64,000 bases of DNA from assembly GCF_000733295.1 (NCBI RefSeq), contig NZ_JPMI01000079.1:62001-126000 (forward strand), given 5' to 3'. Under the pieces are notes generated by a model. The model did no database searches, was not told the DNA's origin, and worked only from the letters and a program-made list of their open reading frames with translations. The position numbers and the translations under genes are program-made. Source of the DNA: Archangium violaceum Cb vi76. GTDB taxonomy: Bacteria; Myxococcota; Myxococcia; Myxococcales; Myxococcaceae. Shown in pieces: positions 1-8,070 of this stretch; the stretch's first letter is position 1, and the number at the start of each line of letters is the position of its first letter.

Positions 1-357
1 GGCGAGGACGGCAAGCCGCTGGCGCTGGACTGCCAGGTGGGGTTCTCATTCTCACCCACGAGCCGGGGTGTGACGACCCAACACCTGGTGCCATGGCCGA
101 GGCTGACGCAGACGATGCCGGAGTGCGCCGAGGCCTTGAAGTCGGTGCGCGGGTACGCGCTGGCGCTGTTCGAGGAAGGGCAGCTCCAGGAGTGCCCGAA
201 CGCGTGCATCTTCGTGCACCAGGGGAGCACGCGGCGCACGGTATGTGAGTGCCAGCCGACGCCACTGGGAGACGCGGTGGCGGTGCCCCAGCGGAGCAAG
301 ACGTCGAAGCCGCCGACGAAGAAGGAGCGCGAGCAGGAGCCCGAGGACCCGCGCTAA
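1..357 (+). CDS. C-terminal part of an unknown protein (truncated by window edge)
   Basis: The frame is open from the first base and stops at 357, so the N-terminus lies outside the window. The visible 118 residues contain four Cys in the second half (in ECPNAC and CECQP) and a charged, Pro/Lys-rich tail (SKTSKPPTKKEREQEPEDPR). The tail looks disordered and the Cys could form disulfides or bind metal. A GTG at 37 is only an internal codon. I do not recognise the family. A repeat arm follows directly after the stop. Confidence 0.6.
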   Translation, partial: GEDGKPLALDCQVGFSFSPTSRGVTTQHLVPWPRLTQTMPECAEALKSVRGYALALFEEGQLQECPNACIFVHQGSTRRTVCECQPTPLGDAVAVPQRSKTSKPPTKKEREQEPEDPR

Positions 358-370
358 CCCCTGTCCCCCC

Positions 371-409
371 ATTTCCCCTCGCCCTCCGGGAGAGGGTCGG
401 GGTGAGGGT
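371..409. repeat. Dispersed palindromic repeat, arm A
   Basis: The core reads CCCTCGCCCTCCGGGAGAGG, then GTCGGGGTGAGGG. It is the same arm found at 13974, 28826 and 58231 (and inverted at 28929, 58334 and 58739). The roughly 20 bases after it (ccacggaccccgggttcccc) resemble the start of the interior of the 28.8 kb paired element, so this looks like half of that element. It sits between the stop at 357 and the ATG at 458. Confidence 0.75.
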
Positions 410-457
410 GCCACGGACCCCGGGTTCCCCTCTGGAAGCGGTATAAGGCGGGCCGGA

Positions 458-1909
458 ATGTCCCGAGAGCCGCAGGCCTCACCTGCCCCCCCGCGCGAGT
501 CCTGGAAGATCGTCCTCCTGTTGGTGGCCTGGGGGAGCTTCGCCGCGTGGTGCGTGAGCGGCATTCCTCCCGCCGTGGATCTGCCCGCCCACGCGGCCCA
601 GATGCAGACACTCGCGGAACTGCTCCGGGGCAACCCCCAGGTATCCACTTACTACGAGGCGCACTTCCCGCTCGGCTACGGGCTGCCCATCTGGCTCTTC
701 CTGCCGGTGACGCTGCTGACGAATGGGGCCTTCGCGGCGCGGCTGGCCGCGTGGACGGCCTTGATGCTCTTTCCCCTGGCCCACCTGGCGTTCACTCGCG
801 TCCTGCACCGGCCCGCGTGGACGGTGGTGTTCGGGCTCCCGCTCGCCTTCAACATCTCCTATTGGTACGGCTTCCTGCCGAGCCTCTTCTCCCTGCCGCT
901 GGCCCTGCTGTCGCTCGCGCTCTACCTGCACGCGCTGCGCGGCTCCGGACGCACGGTGGGGGCGGTGGTGGGGCTCGCGCTCCTGTCCACGGCGACGATG
1001 CTCTCTCACCTCGTGGCCTTCGGAGCCCTCGGTGTCGGCGTGGCCGCGCTCGCACTCACCTCCGATGACCGGAGACGGGCGATAGGTCTCGCCGCCGCGG
1101 GGCTCGCGCTTCCCCTGGCGCTCTGTGCGACCCGCGTGCTGACGCTCGCATCGAGGGCCGTCACCCCCGGCAACCACATGGCCACGGACTATGGCTGGGG
1201 CTCCCACTTCAACTGGCTGCTGCGCAACTACCGCCCCGAGGGCCGTCTCGCCGTCATCGGCCCGGTGCTGGTGACGCTGGTGTTCGTGGCGGCGTACCTG
1301 CGCCACCGGCGCGAGGAGCCTCGGGCGCCCTGGGTGCTCTTCCTCGCGTTGGGGGCCCTCTTCCTGGTGACGCCCAAGGCGCTCTCGGGCGCATGGCTCA
1401 TCCACGTGCGCCTGCCCGTGCTCGCGGGCATCGTCGCCCTCGTGCTGGTGGACCCGGTGCGCATCGAGCGGCGGCTGCGAATCCTGTTGCTGCTCGTGGT
1501 GGTGGCGTCACTCGCGGAGACGGCGCGCTACCACTGGCGCTTCAAGCTGGAGGTGGCGGGACTCGAGACACTGGTGGCGAGCCCTCCGCCGCCGGGAGTG
1601 CACGGCTACGTCTCTCTCGTGGGAAACCGGGCCCAGGGAAGCCGCCTCGTCTACCTGGAGCACCTGGGCCAGTGGTGGACGGCGACGCAGGGCGGGGTGG
1701 GGCACCACTTCTTCGCCGATGCGGATCACCAACCGGTGCGCTTCCGTCCGGGCCAGTCGCTGCCCCAATGGATGGACGCGGGCTCCGCGGAGCAGCTGGC
1801 GCCCTTCCGCGCCCTGCTGGTGTACGGGGATGCGCCGCTGCCCGGAACCCTCGAGGGCTTCGAGGAGACCGGGCGCGCGGGCTCGTGGCTCCGCCTGGAG
1901 CGGCGCTGA
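458..1909 (+). CDS. Polytopic membrane protein, possible GT-C-type
   Basis: This encodes 483 residues from ATG 458; the frame is open further upstream, but that part is repeat DNA. About ten hydrophobic segments run from residue ~14 to ~355. They are followed by a soluble C-terminal domain of roughly 120 residues (from about KLEVAGLETLVAS to the end). The layout of an early Asp in an extracytoplasmic loop (PAVDLPAHAAQ), many membrane helices and a soluble tail recalls GT-C glycosyltransferases. No diagnostic motif is certain, so the function is unassigned. It converges on the secretion-cargo operon with 17 bases between stop codons. Confidence 0.7.
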   Translation: MSREPQASPAPPRESWKIVLLLVAWGSFAAWCVSGIPPAVDLPAHAAQMQTLAELLRGNPQVSTYYEAHFPLGYGLPIWLFLPVTLLTNGAFAARLAAWTALMLFPLAHLAFTRVLHRPAWTVVFGLPLAFNISYWYGFLPSLFSLPLALLSLALYLHALRGSGRTVGAVVGLALLSTATMLSHLVAFGALGVGVAALALTSDDRRRAIGLAAAGLALPLALCATRVLTLASRAVTPGNHMATDYGWGSHFNWLLRNYRPEGRLAVIGPVLVTLVFVAAYLRHRREEPRAPWVLFLALGALFLVTPKALSGAWLIHVRLPVLAGIVALVLVDPVRIERRLRILLLLVVVASLAETARYHWRFKLEVAGLETLVASPPPPGVHGYVSLVGNRAQGSRLVYLEHLGQWWTATQGGVGHHFFADADHQPVRFRPGQSLPQWMDAGSAEQLAPFRALLVYGDAPLPGTLEGFEETGRAGSWLRLERR

Positions 1910-1926
1910 GGAGGGTTCGGCCTTGC

Positions 1927-2508
1927 TCAGTTGATGTCGACCGAGCCGGCCTTGATGCGGTGCGTGCCTCGGGCGCGTGTCTCCACGGTGGCCCCACGGA
2001 TGACGACCTTGCCGTTGCGTTGCAGGGCAATACTGGCCTCTCCGCATTGGAGCACGACCTCGTCCCGTGTGAGGGTGACACGAGCAGCTCCACACGCCAG
2101 CGACACCTCATGCTTCCCCTGGAGTTCCACAGTGGATGGCTGGCCGTCGGTACGGGCCTCGACAGGTGGCGCGGGCGGCTCGGTCATGGCCGCGAGTAGC
2201 GCGTCCACGAGCGGCGTCGGGCTGGGCTCGTGGAGGAGGGCGAGGAGGAAGGGCCGGCGCGGGTCTCCCCTCTCGAAAGTCAGCACGACCTTGCGCCGGA
2301 TGGAGATGGCGTCCCGGACTGTCTGGGCGTCGAGTGCGACGGCTGAGCGCGCGGGGATGGGCTCCGCGGTGTTTTCCTCGAAATCCACGAGCGGACGCCC
2401 CGCTGAGTCCACTCCGGCAATCCACCCTTCCACGCTGCCCCAGATGGGTTCGGGAGCATCGGATTCCGGGTGGGGCTCGGGCTTGAGCGTGTCTGGGCGT
2501 GTGCTCAT
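1927..2508 (-). CDS. DUF6484-type type VI secretion accessory protein
   Basis: This encodes 193 residues. I start at ATG 2508 because CTGGAG lies 6 bases upstream; the longer frame would begin inside that ribosome site. The N-terminal half (IWGSVEGWIAGVDSAGRPLV, then ARSAVALDAQTV) has the small beta-barrel look of DUF6484. The C-terminal half (VELQGKHEVSLACG, VLQCGEASIALQRNGKVVIR, GTHRIKAGSVDIN) has the repetitive beta pattern seen in the needle of VgrG spikes. It probably helps dock cargo on the spike. It is the last gene of the operon, 81 bases after the preceding stop. No vgrG is present in the window. Confidence 0.7.
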   Translation of the reverse strand: MSTRPDTLKPEPHPESDAPEPIWGSVEGWIAGVDSAGRPLVDFEENTAEPIPARSAVALDAQTVRDAISIRRKVVLTFERGDPRRPFLLALLHEPSPTPLVDALLAAMTEPPAPPVEARTDGQPSTVELQGKHEVSLACGAARVTLTRDEVVLQCGEASIALQRNGKVVIRGATVETRARGTHRIKAGSVDIN

Positions 2509-2589
2509 CGGCATCTCCAGCACGTTTCTACGGCGGGTTGGCACATCGGTAAATCCTACCGCGTCGGAGGATTGGGGCAGGCATACCGC

Positions 2590-3381
2590 TCAAGATGCCA
2601 GGGGAATGAGCCAGTCCTCGTCGATGGGAACGTGCATCCGCAAACGGGCCAGTGGAGGACAATATCGGATGCGGTCCTCCCTTGTGAACCCGGCGCGCTC
2701 TCCGAGTCGCAGCAGAGCGAGCCCCTCAAGCCAGAGGTACCGGTACGGTGCGAAGCGCTCGAACGGGGTGGTGGACTTCGAGGCGAGTTCTTCGGTCTGT
2801 TCCTCGTGGGCCAGTAGCACCTGTTCGAAAGCGTCGAAGAAGGCCTGGGCCTCATGGCCTTGCAGCGTTCGTGCTACCTCCAGCCGCTCGCCGTAGGTGT
2901 CGGCGCCGGAGCGCTCGAGCTGGGTGATGAGTGCTTCTGTCCGGCCGGGGGCTCTCTCGGCGGGAGCAATGAGTTGCTGCAGCAGGAGGGCCCAGTCGAA
3001 GTCGTCCTCATACTCGTCGATGTCCGCCTGGCGCTCGGTCGCCGAGGCCATGACGATGCCACGGGCGAGTTCCCAGTGGCTGGCGGCCACCGCCCCCAGG
3101 AGCGGAGTGTGGGATGTCGCTGGGGGAAGCCGCTCGCCGCGCGTGCGCAGATGGACGAGCAACCGGCGCCAATTCTCCGCTGCGCGCCCCAGCGCCAGGA
3201 AGAAGTCTCGCGGATGACCGTCCAGCAGCAGGCTGGCTACTCCGAGCGTGTGGTAGCGCAGGCACAGTTCGTCCACGTTCCGGACGAGGTTGTCGCGAGG
3301 GGCGCGGGGGTGGATTCGTGGCAGCAGCCGGTCGAGCGCCGCCTCGGAGTCCTCACGCATTCCCCGGTAGTTGATTTCCAT
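2590..3381 (-). CDS. Imm49-like putative immunity protein
   Basis: This encodes 263 residues, largely alpha-helical, with no signal peptide. The order of features (NLVRNVDELCLRYHTLGVAS, DFFLALGRAAENW, LARGIVMASATERQ, EQTEELASKST, then a C-terminal YLWLEGLALLRLGER helix) resembles the Imm49 family of polymorphic-toxin immunity proteins. It begins 19 bases after the MXAN_0049-type immunity gene, so the operon seems to carry two antidotes for one visible toxin. The second may protect against a relative's toxin or be left from an earlier cargo. The family call is by resemblance only. Confidence 0.55.
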   Translation of the reverse strand: MEINYRGMREDSEAALDRLLPRIHPRAPRDNLVRNVDELCLRYHTLGVASLLLDGHPRDFFLALGRAAENWRRLLVHLRTRGERLPPATSHTPLLGAVAASHWELARGIVMASATERQADIDEYEDDFDWALLLQQLIAPAERAPGRTEALITQLERSGADTYGERLEVARTLQGHEAQAFFDAFEQVLLAHEEQTEELASKSTTPFERFAPYRYLWLEGLALLRLGERAGFTREDRIRYCPPLARLRMHVPIDEDWLIPLAS

Positions 3382-3400
3382 GACGGCCGGCCCGTTCCCC

Positions 3401-3988
3401 TCAGATGTTCACCCCGTCCCAGCCATCGGCGGGGAAGACGCGGTAGCCGGTGATGCCTTCGCGCTGAAAGGCTTCGTGCAGCTTCTGGCTGATAAAGTAC
3501 TCGTTCATCTTGCTCTTTGCTCGGAAGATGAGCGCCTCGGGAGAGAGCCCTTCACGCTTCAATACGAGTTGTCGGATGCCGAATATCTGGTCCGGTTTCA
3601 TCGCATCCATGACACAAACAGACTTCTCCATGTCGATGGCATCTTCACTGCCTAGGATGTTGAGCAGGTAGTGGCTTGAACTGGCCACCTTTCCCTTGTG
3701 GTTGAGGATGGTGACAGGAATGAACTCACAATTGTTTGCGCCCAGATGCTCCAGGACCTGCTTCACTTTCTCGGAGACGAAAAGCGTTCGCAGGGTGTTG
3801 GTGACGAAGTCGTAGAGCTTCCGGAGTTGGGCGAAATCTTCGGAGAACTGCAGCTTGGCTCCGACTGGGAAGCGCTCCCCCAAGGACTCTCCTCGGGTCA
3901 GCAGATAGAGCCGAGGGCCTCCCTCTGGGAGTGCGTCAATGACGGCGCTGGAGTGGTCGCCTTTCAAAACCCAGTAATCAGTGGTCAT
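3401..3988 (-). CDS. MXAN_0049-type (Imm11/DUF1629) immunity protein
   Basis: This encodes 195 residues in the cytoplasm. The pattern (YWVLKGDHSSAVIDALPEGG at the start, VLEHLGANNCEFIPVTILN in the middle, YYLLN-like and SVCVMDAM segments, FRAKSKMNEYFISQKLHEAF near the end) fits the PF07791 family, whose founding member in Myxococcus xanthus is the antidote to a nuclease toxin. It lies 10 bases after the AHH nuclease gene, as expected for a toxin/immunity pair. Base composition is low for this genome: I count 29 G or C in the 60 bases from 3601. That suggests recent exchange. Confidence 0.75.
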   Translation of the reverse strand: MTTDYWVLKGDHSSAVIDALPEGGPRLYLLTRGESLGERFPVGAKLQFSEDFAQLRKLYDFVTNTLRTLFVSEKVKQVLEHLGANNCEFIPVTILNHKGKVASSSHYLLNILGSEDAIDMEKSVCVMDAMKPDQIFGIRQLVLKREGLSPEALIFRAKSKMNEYFISQKLHEAFQREGITGYRVFPADGWDGVNI

Positions 3989-3998
3989 GGCCGGTGTG

Positions 3999-5036
3999 TC
4001 AATTGAGGATGGCGAAGTTCGAGAATGTCTTCTTGCCCTTGCGTTGGGTCACCTGGGGAGCGGAGATTTTCTCTCCTTTCAGTGCCGATGGGACGTGTTG
4101 CTTGCCTAGATTGATGACGTGGAGCCAGAGTTCATCCTCGGCGTCGGTTAGTTTCTGGAGGACATTGGCCAGTGCTGATTTGTGGTCCGTTGGGGGCTCA
4201 TCCGCTAGCGCTTGGAGGCCGGAGATGACGTCGGTGATGAGTTCCTTGGCGTACGTGGTATATGCCGCATGGTTGCCGCAGTGCCGGATGATACAGTGGA
4301 AGGGCACACCCCAGTCCGTTCCAGGGATGATGATGCCATTATGGCCGTTGTTGATGTCGTAGCCGGACTGGATCAGCAAGTCGTATTCGTCGTTTTCGAG
4401 CCCCTGTTTCTTCTTGCCGGCCTTGAGCTGGAGCAACTCATGCGGGATGAGATGGTGCGCCGTCCAGCGATAAGGCTTGTGTTGGCCCGTTACGATCCGA
4501 TCACGAACGTTGTTCTTTCCCACGGCGACGCTCTTGAACTTGTGCTGACGGACGTGGGTGATCAGGAAGCGCTCACTCTTCCGGCTGTATTTCCCCTGTA
4601 AGCCATTCATCGGGAAGGCGGCGTGCTCCTCCCACGCGGATTGCTCCTTCAAGAGAGCGAGTTGCTCGGGAGTGATGATCTCGGCGTAACTGGCGTCCTC
4701 CAGCACCTGTGTGCCGTAGTCGGGCCACTTCTTGAAGTGGCCATCCCCGTTGTGTCCGCCCTTCTGGTCGTGGATATAGGCCGCCGTGCGGTACTTGTGG
4801 AAACCCCGCAGGTACGTCTGGGGGGGCCGCTCTGGAGGGCAGTTGTCCGCCTCCTTGTCGTTCTCGTCCTTCTTCTTCTTGAGTTCCTGGATGAGCTTCT
4901 GCGGATAGTTGGCGTCATCCAGCTCGGGGAAGTTGCCTGCCTTGGCGGAGAGATCCGGGTTGAAGATCTCGCTCTCCCCGTCTTGGAGCTTCTGCGGATC
5001 CTCGAAGTCCTTGAGCTTGTCATTCTTCTTGGCCAT
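3999..5036 (-). CDS. AHH-family nuclease toxin (probable T6SS effector)
   Basis: This encodes 345 residues, hydrophilic, with no signal peptide or RHS repeats. Residues 191-199 read WTAHHLIPHE-like, the AHH motif of HNH/His-Me finger nucleases. GYDINNGHNGIIIP follows at ~225-238, and a His-rich stretch (HCIIRHCGNHAAY) at ~247-259. These should form the metal-dependent DNA or RNA cutting centre. The Lys-rich N-terminus (about 1-70) may be the recruitment segment. The PAAR-like and DUF2169 genes upstream should load it, and the immunity gene follows at once. GC is low (32 of 60 bases from 4021). A closely similar toxin/immunity arrangement is known for kin discrimination in M. xanthus. Confidence 0.8.
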   Translation of the reverse strand: MAKKNDKLKDFEDPQKLQDGESEIFNPDLSAKAGNFPELDDANYPQKLIQELKKKKDENDKEADNCPPERPPQTYLRGFHKYRTAAYIHDQKGGHNGDGHFKKWPDYGTQVLEDASYAEIITPEQLALLKEQSAWEEHAAFPMNGLQGKYSRKSERFLITHVRQHKFKSVAVGKNNVRDRIVTGQHKPYRWTAHHLIPHELLQLKAGKKKQGLENDEYDLLIQSGYDINNGHNGIIIPGTDWGVPFHCIIRHCGNHAAYTTYAKELITDVISGLQALADEPPTDHKSALANVLQKLTDAEDELWLHVINLGKQHVPSALKGEKISAPQVTQRKGKKTFSNFAILN

Positions 5037-5055
5037 AGCCCGTTGCTCCTTTTCT

Positions 5056-6234
5056 TCACACGCTCGAGGTCAACAGGATGGCGGAGCGCCCGCCGTCCTC
5101 GGCTGCCGACAGGACAAGGATCGAGCGCGCTGGTGCGTAGCCGCGCTCCAGGGCTCGCGCCGCCAGGCACAGCCCCACTCCTCCCGAGACGGCTCCCGTG
5201 TCGCCAAAACCCATGACGGGGAACCAGGCGTCGAATGTCCCCCAATGAGGGGGTTCCCCCTTGAGCAGCACCTGGAGGTTTCCCCACTCCAGGGCGCGCT
5301 CTTCCTCTCCGGTATGATCGCTCACCCAGAAGGGCTCGGTCTCGAGCTCCTGGGCGGGAAGGAGTGCGCGCACGCAGGCGGCCAGGGCACGGCCGTCTGG
5401 AGGCAGCTCCTCATCCGGGGGCGCTGTCAGGCTCACGCCCCGGATGAGCGCCCGGGAGCGCAGGTCGGCCACCGGTAGACGATCCGCGGCGCGCAGGAGG
5501 AGCGCCACACCCGCCTCGCCAGGGATGATTCCCACGGGGTTGTCCTCGGTCTTCAAGCGCCGCTGCAGCAGCATCGGCTCGAGGAGCTGGGGGTCCAACA
5601 GGCTGTCCACTGCCGCCACCACGCAACTGCCCCCGGGCCGGCCGGCCAGGTACGCCCCAGCGGCCTGGAGTGCCCTGGCGAATGCCGTATGCCCGCCGGG
5701 CATGGCTTTCCATGCACCCCCCGGCCAGGTCCAGCCCAGGTTCTCGAAGGTGAGGGAGAGCACCCGCCGGCATAGCGACTCCAGGCGCCGCTCCTCGTTC
5801 CGCTCCAGCTCGGGTGAGACGGGAATGCCCAGGTCCAGCGGGTCCGGCAGAGCGAGGAAGAGGGGGGTCTCACGCGTGATGGCCGCCGGAGCCAGTCGCT
5901 CACGCAAGTCCTGGAACGTCTCGCAGGCGATGGCCACCAGCCGCCCCACACCCGAAAAGCCGAAGGTGGCCACTGGCAGCGCGGCCACTCTCAGCTCGAG
6001 CTTCTCGTTCTCCTCTCCCGCGAAGTAGTGGAAGTCCCTCGCGCCCCGCATGCGGTCCAGGCCCGCCCGGAATGCCGCGCAAGCCTGGATGTGTGGCCCC
6101 AGCGCGGAGCCCATCCCCATCGTCTCGACGAGCGCTCGCAGCTGTCGGTGGATGACAGGCGGGGCGGAGGTGTCCTGGGCTGGGGTCGGAGGCGGGCGGG
6201 TCATTTGGGGATCAGGGCGGGGTGGGGCGCTCAC
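5056..6234 (-). CDS. Thiolase-fold (ketosynthase-like) protein lacking catalytic residues
   Basis: This encodes 392 residues. It starts at a GTG overlapping the TGA of the previous gene (GTGA). The C-terminal third (GEAGVALLLRAADR, then GFGDTGAVSGGVGLCLAARA) is clearly ketosynthase-like. The active-site Cys region reads MPGGHTAF, with no Cys, and the usual G-H-T-x-G-A reads GDTGAVSG, with His replaced by Asp. It should therefore not catalyse condensation. Such proteins recur in proteobacterial T6SS cargo operons beside DUF2169 and PAAR-like genes. The likely role is structural, as an adaptor or chaperone. Confidence 0.65.
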   Translation of the reverse strand: MSAPPRPDPQMTRPPPTPAQDTSAPPVIHRQLRALVETMGMGSALGPHIQACAAFRAGLDRMRGARDFHYFAGEENEKLELRVAALPVATFGFSGVGRLVAIACETFQDLRERLAPAAITRETPLFLALPDPLDLGIPVSPELERNEERRLESLCRRVLSLTFENLGWTWPGGAWKAMPGGHTAFARALQAAGAYLAGRPGGSCVVAAVDSLLDPQLLEPMLLQRRLKTEDNPVGIIPGEAGVALLLRAADRLPVADLRSRALIRGVSLTAPPDEELPPDGRALAACVRALLPAQELETEPFWVSDHTGEEERALEWGNLQVLLKGEPPHWGTFDAWFPVMGFGDTGAVSGGVGLCLAARALERGYAPARSILVLSAAEDGGRSAILLTSSV

Positions 6235-7553
6235 AGGTCAAGAAAAGCGGAGAAGGTCTGCTCACCACGTGGCGCGAATCCCGTGAGCCGGGTGAGCTGT
6301 TGCTGGCGCTGGGCGCTGAGGGCGCGAGGCGTGACGATGCCTCGGCCTCGGCTACGGATGGCCAACTCCAGTGTCAGTGCGGACCAGCGCCGTGCCGGCA
6401 TTGTTCCGAAGGCTCGTACCAGGGCCTTGATGCTGAAAGGCACTCCGCCCAGGTAGCGGGTCCCCGAGACGAAACGCTCCCGCTCCTTCGTCCACCACGT
6501 GCGCGCGGCGGCAGGAGTCGCTCTTGGCAGCGTCTTCTCCACCTCCTGCTCCACGGTTGCGTCCGGCGTCTCCGCCTCCTCGTGGGAGGTCTCCTCCTGC
6601 TCCACGTGGCCCCCTTCCAGGGGGAATCCGGTCATGGTGGCGAGGGACTCCGTGGCCAGACGGACCACGCCAGCGTCCGCATCGTCGAGCAGTTCCAGGC
6701 AGCGCTCGATCGCGGCCACCCGCCCGGAATGGCCCAGGGCCCAGGCCACGTCCGTTCGGAGCCTGGGCTCCTCGAGTCGCTTGAAGAGCAGCTCCAGCTC
6801 CCTCTCGTCTCCTCCCATGGCCAGGAGCATCAAGGGGAGGCGGTCTGGCGTATCTCGTGAGCCCACCACCTGTCGGCACCGGAGCCATGCGGCGCGCAGG
6901 CCCTGAATCATTCCCGCCACCAGGGCCGCGTCACGCACGGCGGGCACGGGAGAGTCCAGGGCCGCCATCAGTCGCTGGAGCACGGGCTGGGTGGGCGGGA
7001 CACCCGCCGGGTGTGGTAGGACACGGCAGGCGGCTGCCACGACTCGTGGCTCCGGGTGGGACAGGAACCCTTCAAGGGGGACCCCCGGGCCTTGTCCCCG
7101 GGCGGCGAGCACTTCGAGCACCGCAGCCAGGACGTCCGGCTCGGCCCCTGTCGAGTGCAGAGGCACCATGAGCCGGGGCAGGAGGTCGTCACGCTCGCAC
7201 AGTTCCAGGGCACGCCGCAGAGCGGGGCGTGGCTCGGGAGACCCTTCCAGGAACGCGCTCAGCACGGCATCACGAGCGGCCTCGCCACCGTCTACGAGGA
7301 GGGCCAGCGCGGCGGACGTCACGCGTGACGCTTCTTCCGACTCCAGGGCAGGTCTCAGCAGGCGTTGGGCCACGGCTCTCCCACCCAGCGCGAGCGCGTC
7401 CACGTGGGCGAGGAAGCGTGCTTCGCGGGAGGCCACGTCGGGCCAGCGCCGGTCCGGAGCGCTGAGCGCGCGCTCCCACTGGATTTCGAGAAACTCCGCC
7501 TCGTCGAGGTGAGCCTCGTAGAGTTCCCAATCTGGTGTGGTGTGTGGATACAT
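6231..7553 (-). CDS. TIGR02270-type HEAT-repeat protein, T6SS-associated
   Basis: This encodes 440 residues. The N-terminus (PDWELYEAHLDEAEFLEIQWE) and the helical repeats (SRVTSAALALLVDGG, HPEPRVVAAACRVL, LRTDVAWALGHSGRVAAIERC) match the TIGR02270 family found in type VI accessory clusters. The short HEAT-like repeats should form a binding solenoid, probably for effector or spike proteins. The C-terminal ~90 residues (RFVSGTRYLGG to the end) are a separate block. The stop overlaps the next start by 4 bases, so the two are probably translationally coupled. Confidence 0.7.
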   Translation of the reverse strand: MYPHTTPDWELYEAHLDEAEFLEIQWERALSAPDRRWPDVASREARFLAHVDALALGGRAVAQRLLRPALESEEASRVTSAALALLVDGGEAARDAVLSAFLEGSPEPRPALRRALELCERDDLLPRLMVPLHSTGAEPDVLAAVLEVLAARGQGPGVPLEGFLSHPEPRVVAAACRVLPHPAGVPPTQPVLQRLMAALDSPVPAVRDAALVAGMIQGLRAAWLRCRQVVGSRDTPDRLPLMLLAMGGDERELELLFKRLEEPRLRTDVAWALGHSGRVAAIERCLELLDDADAGVVRLATESLATMTGFPLEGGHVEQEETSHEEAETPDATVEQEVEKTLPRATPAAARTWWTKERERFVSGTRYLGGVPFSIKALVRAFGTMPARRWSALTLELAIRSRGRGIVTPRALSAQRQQQLTRLTGFAPRGEQTFSAFLDL

Positions 7554-7576
7554 CTCGGAGTACCGAGGCAGTGGCG

Positions 7577-8041
7577 CTAACGCGGTTTCCTACAGCAGGG
7601 GCACTTGTTCTTCTCCTCCTTCTCGCCGCTCCCCACCACGGGAGGCTGGATCAAGGGGAAGGGCGGGGTGTTCTTGTCGTTGTGCAACATCAAGTCGAGG
7701 GCACGGGCGACGTTCTTGCCTTCCACCTTCACGTCGAAGGAGAAGTTGACGAACTCGGCCTTGCCCTTGGTCTTGCTCGAGGCCACACCACCCCCTGCGG
7801 TGCCAGCCTCGTCTCCGGTGCTGGTGCTGAAGTTGGAGTCCTTCAGGCAGAGCGGCTTGCCCTCCACCGTCACCGTCTCGCTGGCTTTCGCGGTGTCCGA
7901 GGACTTCGCGATGTTGGGGTAGGGGATGGGGATGGGGCCGCCTGGACTGGGCGTCTTGCAGACGTCCGGGAAGGCCGTGGTGATGCCGTTGCTGTCCTTT
8001 GTCACGACGGAGAGCTTGTTGACGCCGACGGTGTTCGCCAT
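7577..8041 (-). CDS. PAAR-like DUF4150 spike-tip protein
   Basis: This encodes 154 residues from the ATG at 8041. It opens MANTVGVNKLSVVTKDSNGI and continues TAFPDVCKTPSPGGPIPIPY-PNIAKSSDTAK, the DUF4150 PAAR-like signature. DUF4150 proteins cap the T6SS spike and carry effectors. The C-terminus ends with CPCCRKPR, a Cys cluster that may hold zinc. The protein is stand-alone rather than fused to the toxin, so recruitment probably needs the DUF2169 and helical-repeat partners. The DUF2169 gene ends 29 bases upstream. Confidence 0.82.
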   Translation of the reverse strand: MANTVGVNKLSVVTKDSNGITTAFPDVCKTPSPGGPIPIPYPNIAKSSDTAKASETVTVEGKPLCLKDSNFSTSTGDEAGTAGGGVASSKTKGKAEFVNFSFDVKVEGKNVARALDLMLHNDKNTPPFPLIQPPVVGSGEKEEKNKCPCCRKPR

Positions 8042-8070
8042 GGCCGATCCCCCGAGTATTTGAATGGATT

